Assembly: GCA_021163565.1 (NCBI GenBank)
Contig: JAGGTT010000194.1
Span: 1-9,089 of the forward strand
Direction of reading: 5' to 3'
Origin: Candidatus Tharpella sp.
GTDB lineage: Bacteria > Desulfobacterota > Anaeroferrophillalia > Anaeroferrophillales > Tharpellaceae
Length of the DNA stretch: 9,089 nt
Part shown: piece by piece, positions 1 to 6,532 of the stretch
How the letters are laid out: each line of letters begins with the position of its first letter
Numbering within the stretch: the stretch's first letter is position 1
Translations under genes and position numbers: made by a program
The notes under the pieces: generated by a model
The model's input: the letters and a program-made list of their open reading frames with translations, nothing else
The model's database searches: none
Told to the model about the DNA's origin: nothing

Positions 1-266
1 CCGCCGGTATTGATCTGGACGACCGGGATATCAAGCTTGGCGATTCTTTCGGCATCATAGCTATCCTGAATATCACCTTCAATTACGCCGATTTGAAAGT
101 GCTCGCGCAAAGCAATAATCGTTTTTTCAACCAGTGTGGTTTTGCCAGCACCCGGCGAACTCATCAGGTTAATGACGAAAACTTTTTTTTCATCAAAAAA
201 AGCGCGGTTATCTAAAGCAATCCGATTGTTGGCATCAAGGATATTGGTGACGACATTAATTTTCAT
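1..266 (-). CDS. hypB: HypB, hydrogenase nickel-insertion GTPase (partial, N-terminal 88 residues)
   Basis: HypB is a cytoplasmic SIMIBI-class GTPase that works with HypA to deliver nickel to the hydrogenase large subunit precursor. The visible part starts MKINVVTNILDAN, has the P-loop SPGAGKT at about residues 37-43, then EGDIQ (Walker B region), DAERIA and VVQINTGG, all typical of the HypB G domain. The gene runs off the left edge, so the switch regions and C-terminus are not seen. The ATG at 266 is preceded by AGGAAAA at a suitable distance. The N-terminus is short: the His-rich stretch and the CxxCGC nickel motif found in some HypB proteins (E. coli for the Cys motif) are absent. It is separated from hypD by 162 bases with a long hairpin, unlike the tight spacing elsewhere in the operon. 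Identification is secure. Confidence 0.95.
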   Translation of the reverse strand, partial: MKINVVTNILDANNRIALDNRAFFDEKKVFVINLMSSPGAGKTTLVEKTIIALREHFQIGVIEGDIQDSYDAERIAKLDIPVVQINTG

Positions 267-344
267 ATTAATTTTTCCTAAAAGTGGTTTATGAATACGT
301 AAAAAGTCATGGCCTGGCTAAGTAAAAATTTCGATAGACAAGTT

Positions 345-406
345 GATGTGGTTCTCCAGGCGCGAGACCATACATGTAGTATGTCGAGTGTCTGGAGAAC
401 CACATC
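345..406. repeat. Long inverted repeat / hairpin between hypD and hypB
   Basis: Two 15-base arms match perfectly as inverted repeats: 345-359 (GATGTGGTTCTCCAG) and 392-406 (CTGGAGAACCACATC). The 32-base interior can extend the stem, because CATAC at 369-373 pairs with GTATG at 379-383 around an ATGTA loop, with GA (366-367) pairing TC (384-385) and one bulged C. Nearly the whole 62 bases therefore fold as one hairpin. No T-run follows directly on either strand, so it does not look like a simple intrinsic terminator. It could be an RNA processing or stabilising element that separates hypB expression from the upstream genes, or a small REP/MITE-like palindromic element. The sequence alone does not decide. 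Confidence 0.8.
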
Positions 407-428
407 ATCGCAGGATATCGGAACTTTT

Positions 429-1529
429 TTACGACGCCATGGTTGGATAGCGAAAAAAGGCTGCACAACAGCCTTCATTTGAGACCATACATGGGCCAAA
501 AGGGGTTGCCGGGGTACAGGCGGCACCAAAAAGTTTACATTCGGAAGGTTCGATGAGGCCGCGTAAAACATCGCCGCAACGACAGGCGCGGTTAGCTTGA
601 CTGCTGATTTCGGGGATTGAGAAATGACGGTGGACATCGAAAGCCGAAAACTTTTCTCTTAAGACCAAGCCGCTTTCGGGAATCTTGCCTAAGCCCCGCC
701 AGTTGACGGTTGCCGGCTGGAAAACTTCATCCATAATGGCTCTGGCTTTCGGATTCCCTTCCTTTTTCACTCCACGATGATATTGTATCTTAACCTCTGT
801 AACCCCATTCGTCAACTCTTCCAGGATTAGAGATATCCCTTCAAGGATATCGACAGGTTCAAAGCCGGTAATAACTGCGGCTCGATTCGTTTTGATAATG
901 AAATCGTAGGCTTGGGCCCCGATAATTGTACTGACGTGGCCGGGGCAGAGAAATCCGTCAATTTTGAGCTCTTCTTCAGCCAGCAGGAGACGCATTACCG
1001 GCGGCATAAGTTTGTGACTGCAAAAGATAAAGAAATTGGTGATGCCCAGTTTTTTGGCTTGAAGGACGGCTGCGGCGACGGTGGGAGAGGTGGTTTCAAA
1101 ACCAATGCCCATAAAAACAATTTTTTGCTTAGGATTGATTTTGGCCAGGGCCACGGCGTCAAGGGCGGAGTGGACGGTTTTTATCCGGGCTCCAGCGGCC
1201 CGGATTTTCTCCAGTGATTTGCCGTGGCTGCCGGGTACTCTGAGGAGATCGCCATAGCTGGCAAAGATAATGTTTGGCTGGGCCGCGAGCCAGAGAGCCT
1301 GATCGATATCCTCAATTGAGGTAACGCAGACCGGGCAGCCGGGGCCGGAGATCAGACGAATATTGTCAGGCAGGAGTTGGCGGATGCCAAAACGACCAAT
1401 AGCGGTAGTGTGACTGCCGCAGACCTCCATAATTGTAATTGGTTTGGTTAGGTCAGTCGCTCTTTTTCCGATCTTTTGCAGTATCCCCTGAACCAACTCC
1501 GGAGACCGATACTCATCAATATATTTCAT
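429..1529 (-). CDS. hypD: HypD, hydrogenase Fe-(CN)2CO cofactor assembly protein
   Basis: HypD is the [4Fe-4S] scaffold that, with HypC, carries the iron atom while it receives CN and CO ligands for the NiFe active site. At 366 residues it has the family's normal length. The family motifs are all present: CGSHT at residues 37-41, GPGCPVCV at 62-69 (Cys65, Cys68), and a Cys-rich C-terminus with CRCGDVLRG (Cys316, Cys318), Cys331, Cys338, GPCMVS (Cys347) and EGCCAAFFRY (Cys354-355). The C-terminal cysteines include the Fe-S ligands in characterised HypD proteins. The ATG lies inside the end of hypC (14-base overlap), pointing to translational coupling. The start MKYIDEYR is typical of the family. 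No frameshift or missing key residue is seen. Confidence 0.98.
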   Translation of the reverse strand: MKYIDEYRSPELVQGILQKIGKRATDLTKPITIMEVCGSHTTAIGRFGIRQLLPDNIRLISGPGCPVCVTSIEDIDQALWLAAQPNIIFASYGDLLRVPGSHGKSLEKIRAAGARIKTVHSALDAVALAKINPKQKIVFMGIGFETTSPTVAAAVLQAKKLGITNFFIFCSHKLMPPVMRLLLAEEELKIDGFLCPGHVSTIIGAQAYDFIIKTNRAAVITGFEPVDILEGISLILEELTNGVTEVKIQYHRGVKKEGNPKARAIMDEVFQPATVNWRGLGKIPESGLVLREKFSAFDVHRHFSIPEISSQANRACRCGDVLRGLIEPSECKLFGAACTPATPFGPCMVSNEGCCAAFFRYPTMAS

Positions 1530-1749
1530 TATCGATGATCTCTTGAAGTAGCGTCAGACTCTTTTGGGCCTCTTCGGTATCGATTTTATGAATGGCAAAA
1601 CCGGCATGGCAAAGGAGATAGTCATCAAGGGTGACGGCTTCATCGAGAAGGTCAAGAGAAACTTCACGTTTAATTCCGCCGATCTCAATGACGGCCAAGC
1701 TGTTATCTTCTTTAAAGGCGACAATTCGCCCGGGAAAACTTATACACAT
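1516..1749 (-). CDS. hypC: HypC, hydrogenase assembly chaperone
   Basis: HypC is a small chaperone that forms a complex with HypD during Fe(CN)2CO assembly and then hands the iron centre to the large subunit precursor. The 77-residue product has the usual length and begins MCISFPGRIV, a version of the family signature MCxxxPGxV. Cys2, which becomes the essential N-terminal cysteine after Met removal, is present. The central GGIKREVSLDLL and the DYLLCHAGFAIHKID segment also match the family. It starts one base after the hypA stop codon and its end overlaps hypD by 14 bases, so it is almost certainly co-translated with both neighbours. Confidence 0.97.
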   Translation of the reverse strand: MCISFPGRIVAFKEDNSLAVIEIGGIKREVSLDLLDEAVTLDDYLLCHAGFAIHKIDTEEAQKSLTLLQEIIDNEIY

Positions 1750-1750
1750 G

Positions 1751-2098
1751 TCAATCTACATCCAATTCTAAAAGCTGTAGTTCCTGCCAACCTTCGGTTA
1801 CTGTAACCTGATCTCCCTGACAATGAGGACAGACGGTTGGATCGGCATCTTTACTGGTGAATTCCTGGTTACAATCAAAACAGTGAACTTTCAGGGGGAG
1901 AATGGTTAATTCCAGTTGGGCCTGGTCACAGATACCGTTGTTGGCGAGGGTCTTAAAAGCAAAATCAAGCGCGGCAGGTTCCACAGAAGAGAGTCGTCCA
2001 CAAGAGAGACTTACCTGATTGACTTTGGTGAACCCGTGCTCTTTTGCCTGTTCATCGATAATTTCTAACAGGGATTGAACAAGGGAGAGTTCATGCAC
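1751..2098 (-). CDS. hypA: HypA, hydrogenase nickel-insertion accessory protein (GTG start)
   Basis: HypA binds nickel through its N-terminal Met-His-Glu and carries a structural zinc site; with HypB it loads nickel into the hydrogenase large subunit. I place the start at the GTG at 2098-2096, giving 115 residues beginning (f)Met-His-Glu-Leu-Ser. A longer reading from an ATG at 2134 adds 12 residues, overlaps the upstream gene by 34 bases and buries the nickel-binding His2. With the GTG start the zinc cysteines fall at 73, 76, 90 and 93 (CFDC and CPHC), the positions I recall for E. coli HypA. The GTG lies two bases after the endopeptidase stop codon, with GGGAAG upstream as a likely ribosome site. 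Confidence 0.95.
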   Translation of the reverse strand: MHELSLVQSLLEIIDEQAKEHGFTKVNQVSLSCGRLSSVEPAALDFAFKTLANNGICDQAQLELTILPLKVHCFDCNQEFTSKDADPTVCPHCQGDQVTVTEGWQELQLLELDVD

Positions 2099-2100
2099 TT

Positions 2101-2586
2101 TTAAGCTTCCCGTCGATTTGGCGTCAACTGCCATCCTGACAGTTCTTTAAGGAAAAAATTTTCCATGGCCGGGAAAGAGTTATACATGATCGGGGTCATG
2201 GTTGGATTCATTTCGCCGCCGTAATCTTGCGGGGTGATACAGAGAAAGATGGTCTCCGGCAACTTATCCATTAACTCAGCTTTAATTAAGACATCAAAAA
2301 ATTCAACCTCATGGGCTGAAGTTGGAGCTGGTAGATGAAGCTCCATCTCGGCCTGGGTGAAGCGGTAGATGGAGCCCGGTTGATCATCACTTTTTATGAT
2401 GTCGATAACCAGCAGGCGATCACAGGAGCTTATTGTATCGAGTAAACCGTAGCCGAGGGTTCCGCCATCGACGAGCTTGACGTTTTCGGGAAAGCTGTAG
2501 TTCTTCTCCATCTCATTAAGGAAATGGACACCGAAACCTTCATCGCGAAGCAGCGTGTTGCCCAAACCTAAAATGGTTGTCCGCAT
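2101..2586 (-). CDS. HyaD/HybD-family hydrogenase maturation endopeptidase
   Basis: This nickel-dependent, cofactor-specific protease cuts the C-terminal tail from the large subunit once nickel is inserted, letting the active site close. The 161-residue product has the family opening ILGLGNTLLRDEGFGV. The three metal-recognition residues known from E. coli HybD are present: Glu16, Asp62 (in LLVIDIIK) and His92 (in SAHEVEF). The VDGGTLGYGLLD and CITPQDYGGEMNPTMTP segments also fit. It starts five bases after the cytochrome b stop, with only a weak ribosome site, so it is probably translated by coupling. Its substrate should be the large subunit encoded at 3293-4966, which keeps a cleavable tail. 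Confidence 0.95.
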   Translation of the reverse strand: MRTTILGLGNTLLRDEGFGVHFLNEMEKNYSFPENVKLVDGGTLGYGLLDTISSCDRLLVIDIIKSDDQPGSIYRFTQAEMELHLPAPTSAHEVEFFDVLIKAELMDKLPETIFLCITPQDYGGEMNPTMTPIMYNSFPAMENFFLKELSGWQLTPNRREA

Positions 2587-2591
2587 ATCGT

Positions 2592-3257
2592 TTAATCCAC
2601 TTTACGGAAAACCCGACCGCTGACCATTGATGAGATTGTACCCTCTTTGTAGACAACATCAATCCAAATCGCCATATAAACATGAACCATGATAAAAAGG
2701 ATAAAGCCCCAGGCGATGATGTGATGGATCAGGCGCACTCCGGCAAGACCGCCCATAGCAATTTCAATTGGTTTTAAAAGGCTTCCCACCCCGGTACTAA
2801 AACCGGCATGATAATTGGCTCCCACCATAATAAGACCGGTCATGATGATTGCGATCTGCAATAAAATCAGCCCGCTGTAGGCTAGCGATTGCAGGGGGCC
2901 GTATTGGTATTCATGTTTTGGTTTTTTTTCAGAGACGAGGAGATAGAACTTTATCTGAGTTATCAGGTTATGAATATTAGTCCAGGCCAGAAGGTCATGC
3001 CAGCGGGCGTGGAATTTAGCAAACAGTCCCAGATAGGCGCGCCAAATCATGAGAAAAGTCAGGAAAACCCCGAAAAATGTATGCAATGTGCGGATATTCC
3101 CCATGCAGAATTTATCGGCGGTGGCCCCAGCTCCGTTGGAGAGGGGGTAGGCGATATAAAAACCGCTGATCAAGAGAGTGAAAACCGTGATTACTACCGA
3201 CCAGTGAATCAGGCGGATCGCGAGCCACCACTCTTTTTTCATCCGGAATTTAAGCAT
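2592..3257 (-). CDS. cybH: Ni/Fe-hydrogenase b-type cytochrome subunit (HyaC/CybH family)
   Basis: This integral membrane di-haem cytochrome b anchors the hydrogenase dimer and passes electrons from the small subunit's distal Fe-S cluster to quinone. The 221-residue protein has hydrophobic segments at about residues 20-38, 59-79, 125-147 and 180-200. Candidate haem ligands are His18 (RLIHW), His59 (RTLHTFFGV), His178/His179 (RLIHHIIAW) and His192 (MVHVYMAIW), the family pattern. AGGAG sits five bases before the ATG. It lies 35 bases after the large subunit gene and 5 before the endopeptidase, the standard small-large-cytochrome-protease order. Its presence, rather than HybA/HybB-type partners, points to direct quinone reduction. 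Confidence 0.95.
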   Translation of the reverse strand: MLKFRMKKEWWLAIRLIHWSVVITVFTLLISGFYIAYPLSNGAGATADKFCMGNIRTLHTFFGVFLTFLMIWRAYLGLFAKFHARWHDLLAWTNIHNLITQIKFYLLVSEKKPKHEYQYGPLQSLAYSGLILLQIAIIMTGLIMVGANYHAGFSTGVGSLLKPIEIAMGGLAGVRLIHHIIAWGFILFIMVHVYMAIWIDVVYKEGTISSMVSGRVFRKVD

Positions 3258-3292
3258 TACAAGCTCCTGTTCCTTGAAATTACAGTCGTAAA

Positions 3293-4966
3293 TTACAGAA
3301 CTTTGAACTTACCTATTTCACGCCCTTTAAAATCGATGACATGCACGGCACAGGCCATACAGGGATCAAATGAGTGGATGGTGCGTAAAATTTCCAGGGG
3401 TTGATTGATATCCGCCATCCGGGTACCGATCAGGGACTCTTCATAGGGCCCGCGAACCTTTTTCAGATCTCTGGGTGAACAGTTCCAGGTTGAAGGTACT
3501 ACAGCTTGATAGTTACTGATTACCTGGTTTTCGATCTTCAGCCAGTGACCGAGAGAGCCTCTGGGGACTTCAGTCAGACCCCGTCCCTGACCACTCTGCG
3601 GCACATCACAACGAGTCCAGGTACGATCATCTCCAGTTTTTAAGTTGCCCACCAATTCATTGATCCAGGTTTCGGTATAATCGGCGACAAGCTTGGTCTC
3701 AAGACCCCGAGCTACGGTCCTTCCCAACGTCGAAAAAAGGACGGAAGCTGGGAGGCCTGTAGCTTTTAAGGTACTGTCAACCAATGGTTTTATCCGTTTA
3801 TCACCTTGAGCATAACCGATAATAAAACGGGCCAGGGGACCGGTTTCAAAGGGCAGATCATCATAGCGCGGGGCTTTGCACCAGGAATATTTCTCGTCAC
3901 CTTTTACCTGCCCCTGTTTGTCATAGCCAGTGTATTCGGGGTTGGTTTTCCCCTCGTAGGGATGCAATTTTTCGTTGCCGACATACCATGAGTGAGCAAC
4001 TTCTTCGGTTATTTTAGCCTCATCCAGGTTCATGGGATGGGCCAGGTCAGCTCCTTTGATGACTCCTTTAGGCAACAATACTTCTTGCCACTGGTCATCC
4101 AGGGGGAAACCGCCGTAAGAGAGATAATTTTTAACACTGGCCCCGACTCCGGCAAGTCCTTCATCTTTATAATAAGCGCCGGCGATCAGGAGATCGGGAA
4201 TATAAGCGGTATCAATAAAATTTTGCACCTCTTTTAAGCGGAAAAGAAATTCGCCAATGCGATGGGCATTCTTAACATCCATCACACAGGTAACTCCACC
4301 AACGACCAACGTCTGGGGATGGGGATTTTTACCGCCAAAAATTGCCTGCATCTGGCCGCCGATTTTTGAGATGTGCAAGGCATCAAGATAATGGGAGGCG
4401 ATTACGAGATTGGCTTCAGGCGGCAGCTTAAATGAGGCATTGCCCCAATAAGCATTGGCAAAGGGACCTAAACGACCAGATTTGACAAATTTAGTCAGAC
4501 GTTTCTGAACGGCCCGATAGTGGGTTTCCGAACAGTTGTATGGGTTGTCGTGGTAGCTTTTTGCCAGCTCAACTGTTTTTCTCGGGTCAGCTGAGAGGGC
4601 ACTGACGATATCACACCAGTCAAGACCATGCAGATGATAAAAATGCATGATATGGTCGACTATATACTGGGAGGATTTGATCAGGTTACGAACGATACGG
4701 GCGTTGGGTGGTGGTGTAACCTTAAAAGCATCTTCGCAGGCAAGAATACTGGCTTCATAGTGGGAGTAGGTACAGACACCGCAGATACGCTGGGTGATAA
4801 GGCCGGCATCACGTGGATCACGCCCTTTTAAGATCGTTTCAATGCCGCGCCACAAAGTGATTGAACTCCAGGCATCGCGGATAATATTTTTTTCGTCTAC
4901 TTCAACCTCGATTCGAAGATGTCCTTCGATTCTGGTGATCGGGTCAACGATAATTCTTTTAGCCAT
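3293..4966 (-). CDS. [NiFe]-hydrogenase large subunit (group 1 uptake type)
   Basis: This is the catalytic subunit that holds the NiFe(CN)2CO site and splits H2 at the outer face of the membrane after export with the small subunit. The 557-residue product shows the N-terminal VDPITRIEGH motif (Glu14, the conserved proton-path Glu region), the L1 motif QRICGVCTYSH (Cys62, Cys65) and the L2 motif DPCMACAVH (Cys536, Cys539, His542). These four cysteines bind nickel. The 15 residues after His542 are the expected tail removed by the endopeptidase. The LTEVPRGSLGHWLKIEN and NYQAVVPSTWN segments are typical of group 1 enzymes. All ligands are Cys, so this is not a NiFeSe enzyme. It starts five bases after the small subunit stop, with GAGGG upstream. 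Confidence 0.98.
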   Translation of the reverse strand: MAKRIIVDPITRIEGHLRIEVEVDEKNIIRDAWSSITLWRGIETILKGRDPRDAGLITQRICGVCTYSHYEASILACEDAFKVTPPPNARIVRNLIKSSQYIVDHIMHFYHLHGLDWCDIVSALSADPRKTVELAKSYHDNPYNCSETHYRAVQKRLTKFVKSGRLGPFANAYWGNASFKLPPEANLVIASHYLDALHISKIGGQMQAIFGGKNPHPQTLVVGGVTCVMDVKNAHRIGEFLFRLKEVQNFIDTAYIPDLLIAGAYYKDEGLAGVGASVKNYLSYGGFPLDDQWQEVLLPKGVIKGADLAHPMNLDEAKITEEVAHSWYVGNEKLHPYEGKTNPEYTGYDKQGQVKGDEKYSWCKAPRYDDLPFETGPLARFIIGYAQGDKRIKPLVDSTLKATGLPASVLFSTLGRTVARGLETKLVADYTETWINELVGNLKTGDDRTWTRCDVPQSGQGRGLTEVPRGSLGHWLKIENQVISNYQAVVPSTWNCSPRDLKKVRGPYEESLIGTRMADINQPLEILRTIHSFDPCMACAVHVIDFKGREIGKFKVL

Positions 4967-4971
4967 TTTGT

Positions 4972-6183
4972 TTAGCCCTCATCTTGCGGTTTTGGGATAT
5001 CTTTCTGGCCCTGACGTTTAATGTAAGAGACGGCACCATGAGCAACGATCCCGGCGGCGGTTACTCCGGCCAGGGCTTTGCCGATATTGTCAACGGTTTT
5101 TTCACCACCGCCAAAAGTTTTCTCGGCAATCGGTTTTTCGAGTGGGGCCATAGTGTCCCAAAAATTGGGTTCGGTGCAACCCATACAGCCGTGGCCGGCC
5201 ATAATCGGCCAGGAAATGCCATCGTTGAAACGAACCTTGGCGCAATTGGCATAAGTGTAGGGACCTTTACAGCCCATTTTATAGAGGCACCAGCCATTTT
5301 TAGCGCCTGTGTCACCCCACTCCTCGACATACTCACCGGCATCGTAGTGGGGGCGGCGTTCACAGTAGTCATGAATCCTTTTACCGTAGGCCCAAATGGG
5401 ACGCCCTAAAGAATCAAGCGGTGGCATAGCTCCGAACATCAGATAGTGAAGAATCGTGCCAACAAAATTAACCGGATTGGGTGGACATCCGGAAATGTTA
5501 ACCGTTTTTATGCCCAGCGCGTCACCAATACCTTTGGCATCAGTCGGATTAGGCTTGGCTGCCTGGACATTGCCGAAGGATGAGCAGCTACCGATACAGA
5601 TAACCGCGGCGGCTTTGCTGGTGACCTCACGAGCGACCTCCATGCCGGTACGGCCTTTAGCTCCCAAGGTCAGATATTTTCCATCCATACCGGTGGGTAG
5701 GGCACCCTCAATGACGCAGATAAATTTACCGGGAAAGTCGCGCAAGGCTCGGGCTAGATTCTCTTCGGCTTGATAACCGGCGGCTGCCATCAGGGTTTCA
5801 TGATATTCGATCGACAAGGTCTCGAGGATTAAATCATCAACGTTGGGGTAGGAGGTTCGTAAAAAAGCTTCGCTGCAACCGGTGCATTCGGCAAAGTGGA
5901 GCCAGACCACCGGCACTCTGCCAAATTGCTCGGCAGCCCGGGCGACCCGACTTTTGAAAACCGGTGGCAACATCAGGGCGGCGGTGGTAACCGCTGACCA
6001 TTTCATGAATGAGCGACGGCTGACCCCGGCACTTTCAAGTTGCTCGGCCAAAGGTTCAATCAAGGATGGCAGTTCATGATCCATCTTGTCCAGATGGAGA
6101 TCACACTCCTTGACCATTCGCTGGTAATCTTGAGCAATACGTTCTTCAAGTTCTCTATCCCGCTTTTTGAAGTTGCGGTTCAT
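4972..6183 (-). CDS. [NiFe]-hydrogenase small subunit with Tat signal (HybO-like)
   Basis: This is the electron-transfer subunit, with three Fe-S clusters and the export signal for the dimer. The Tat motif SRRSFMK (residues 55-61) is followed by a hydrophobic stretch and a likely cut site after Ala83 or Ala84. The proximal [4Fe-4S] ligands are Cys100, Cys103, Cys200 and Cys233. The distal [4Fe-4S] ligands are His271, Cys274, Cys299 and Cys305. The medial [3Fe-4S] ligands are Cys314, Cys333 and Cys336. Gly102 stands where O2-tolerant enzymes carry an extra Cys, so this is the standard, O2-sensitive type. A C-terminal, mildly hydrophobic helix (about 367-388) before KRQ is the likely membrane anchor. 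The 54 residues before the Tat motif are unusually long, charged and helix-prone. The ATG at 6183 is supported by AGGAG eight bases upstream, while Met34 lacks a ribosome site. It is first in the operon. Confidence 0.97.
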   Translation of the reverse strand: MNRNFKKRDRELEERIAQDYQRMVKECDLHLDKMDHELPSLIEPLAEQLESAGVSRRSFMKWSAVTTAALMLPPVFKSRVARAAEQFGRVPVVWLHFAECTGCSEAFLRTSYPNVDDLILETLSIEYHETLMAAAGYQAEENLARALRDFPGKFICVIEGALPTGMDGKYLTLGAKGRTGMEVAREVTSKAAAVICIGSCSSFGNVQAAKPNPTDAKGIGDALGIKTVNISGCPPNPVNFVGTILHYLMFGAMPPLDSLGRPIWAYGKRIHDYCERRPHYDAGEYVEEWGDTGAKNGWCLYKMGCKGPYTYANCAKVRFNDGISWPIMAGHGCMGCTEPNFWDTMAPLEKPIAEKTFGGGEKTVDNIGKALAGVTAAGIVAHGAVSYIKRQGQKDIPKPQDEG

Positions 6184-6226
6184 GACCTTGTCTCCTGTTC
6201 AAGTTAGAAGCTTCCATTTATATGTA

Positions 6227-6254
6227 AGCATACCGAGCTCATTTTTTTTGTCAA
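6227..6254 (-). promoter_or_regulatory. Sigma70-type promoter of the hydrogenase operon
   Basis: On the minus strand a perfect -35 box TTGACA (6254-6249) is followed by a 16-base spacer and a -10 box TATGCT (6232-6227). This predicts transcription from about 6220 and a leader of about 36 bases before the small subunit ATG at 6183. The sequence just upstream (6255-6310) is very A/T-rich and could act as an UP element. I found no convincing sigma54 -24/-12 pair or FNR dyad nearby. Confidence 0.7.
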
Positions 6255-6462
6255 GTATTTTTATTGTTTGTCATCATTTTTTTGTTGGTCTTTTTTGATA
6301 AAAATATACTGCTACCCGGTAAGATAATTGCAATCCGGGACATCTCCATGAATACCACCGTGAAGTTTTTCGACCTCGCCGCAGCGTTTAGAAATTAACT
6401 GAATATGAGTGTGTAGGATTATTGTCCAACATCATGTCCATTCTTTAAGCCGATATCTAAAC
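6255..6462. other. Intergenic stretch without a gene
   Basis: This is the rest of the 349-base gap between the transporter and the hydrogenase operon. Bases 6255-6310 are A/T-rich with several T-runs and probably belong to the hydrogenase promoter region. At about 6315-6340 a short CCCGG...CCGGG inverted repeat with a 15-base loop is visible but weak. I see no open frame with a ribosome site and no RNA gene in the remainder. Confidence 0.5.
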
Positions 6463-6507
6463 AAAAAAAGGCTGCTCTCAAATTTTAATTTTTGAGAGCA
6501 GCCTTTT
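6463..6507 (-). terminator. Rho-independent terminator after the transporter gene
   Basis: A 17-bp perfect stem (6466-6482 with 6491-6507, core GGCTGCTCTC/GAGAGCAGCC) closes an 8-base loop. Read on the minus strand, the stem's 3' arm runs into seven T's (complement of 6463-6469), the classic intrinsic terminator layout. It begins about 26 bases after the transporter stop codon at 6533, so it should separate that gene from the hydrogenase operon on the same strand. On the plus strand the stem is followed by TTTTC, but no plus-strand gene leads into it. Confidence 0.92.
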
Positions 6508-6532
6508 CAATCGAGTCAGAGAAGGAAAATAG

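Noticed and set aside
345..406. Hairpin as a rho-independent terminator after hypD
   Set aside because: No T-run directly follows the stem on either strand, and the hypB gene that follows shows no clear promoter of its own.
278..637. 119-codon minus-strand open frame covering the hypD end and the hairpin
   Set aside because: It runs out of frame with hypD through its conserved Cys-rich end and the hairpin, and its product has no recognisable features.
2889..3404. 171-codon plus-strand open frame across the cytochrome b and large subunit genes
   Set aside because: It lies antisense to two clearly identified genes, matches no family I know, and has no ribosome site or promoter of its own.
3293..4966. 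NiFeSe (selenocysteine) hydrogenase
   Set aside because: The C-terminal motif is DPCMACAVH with ordinary Cys codons, and no in-frame TGA interrupts the gene.
4984..5409. 141-codon plus-strand open frame inside the small subunit gene
   Set aside because: It is the antisense shadow of the Cys-rich conserved C-terminal half of the small subunit, which fully explains the sequence.
6315..6345. Possible sigma54 promoter (GATTGCA with an upstream TGTCCC on the minus strand)
   Set aside because: The spacing between the two elements is two bases too short and the -24 GG is missing. The sigma70 pair at 6227-6254 is far better placed.
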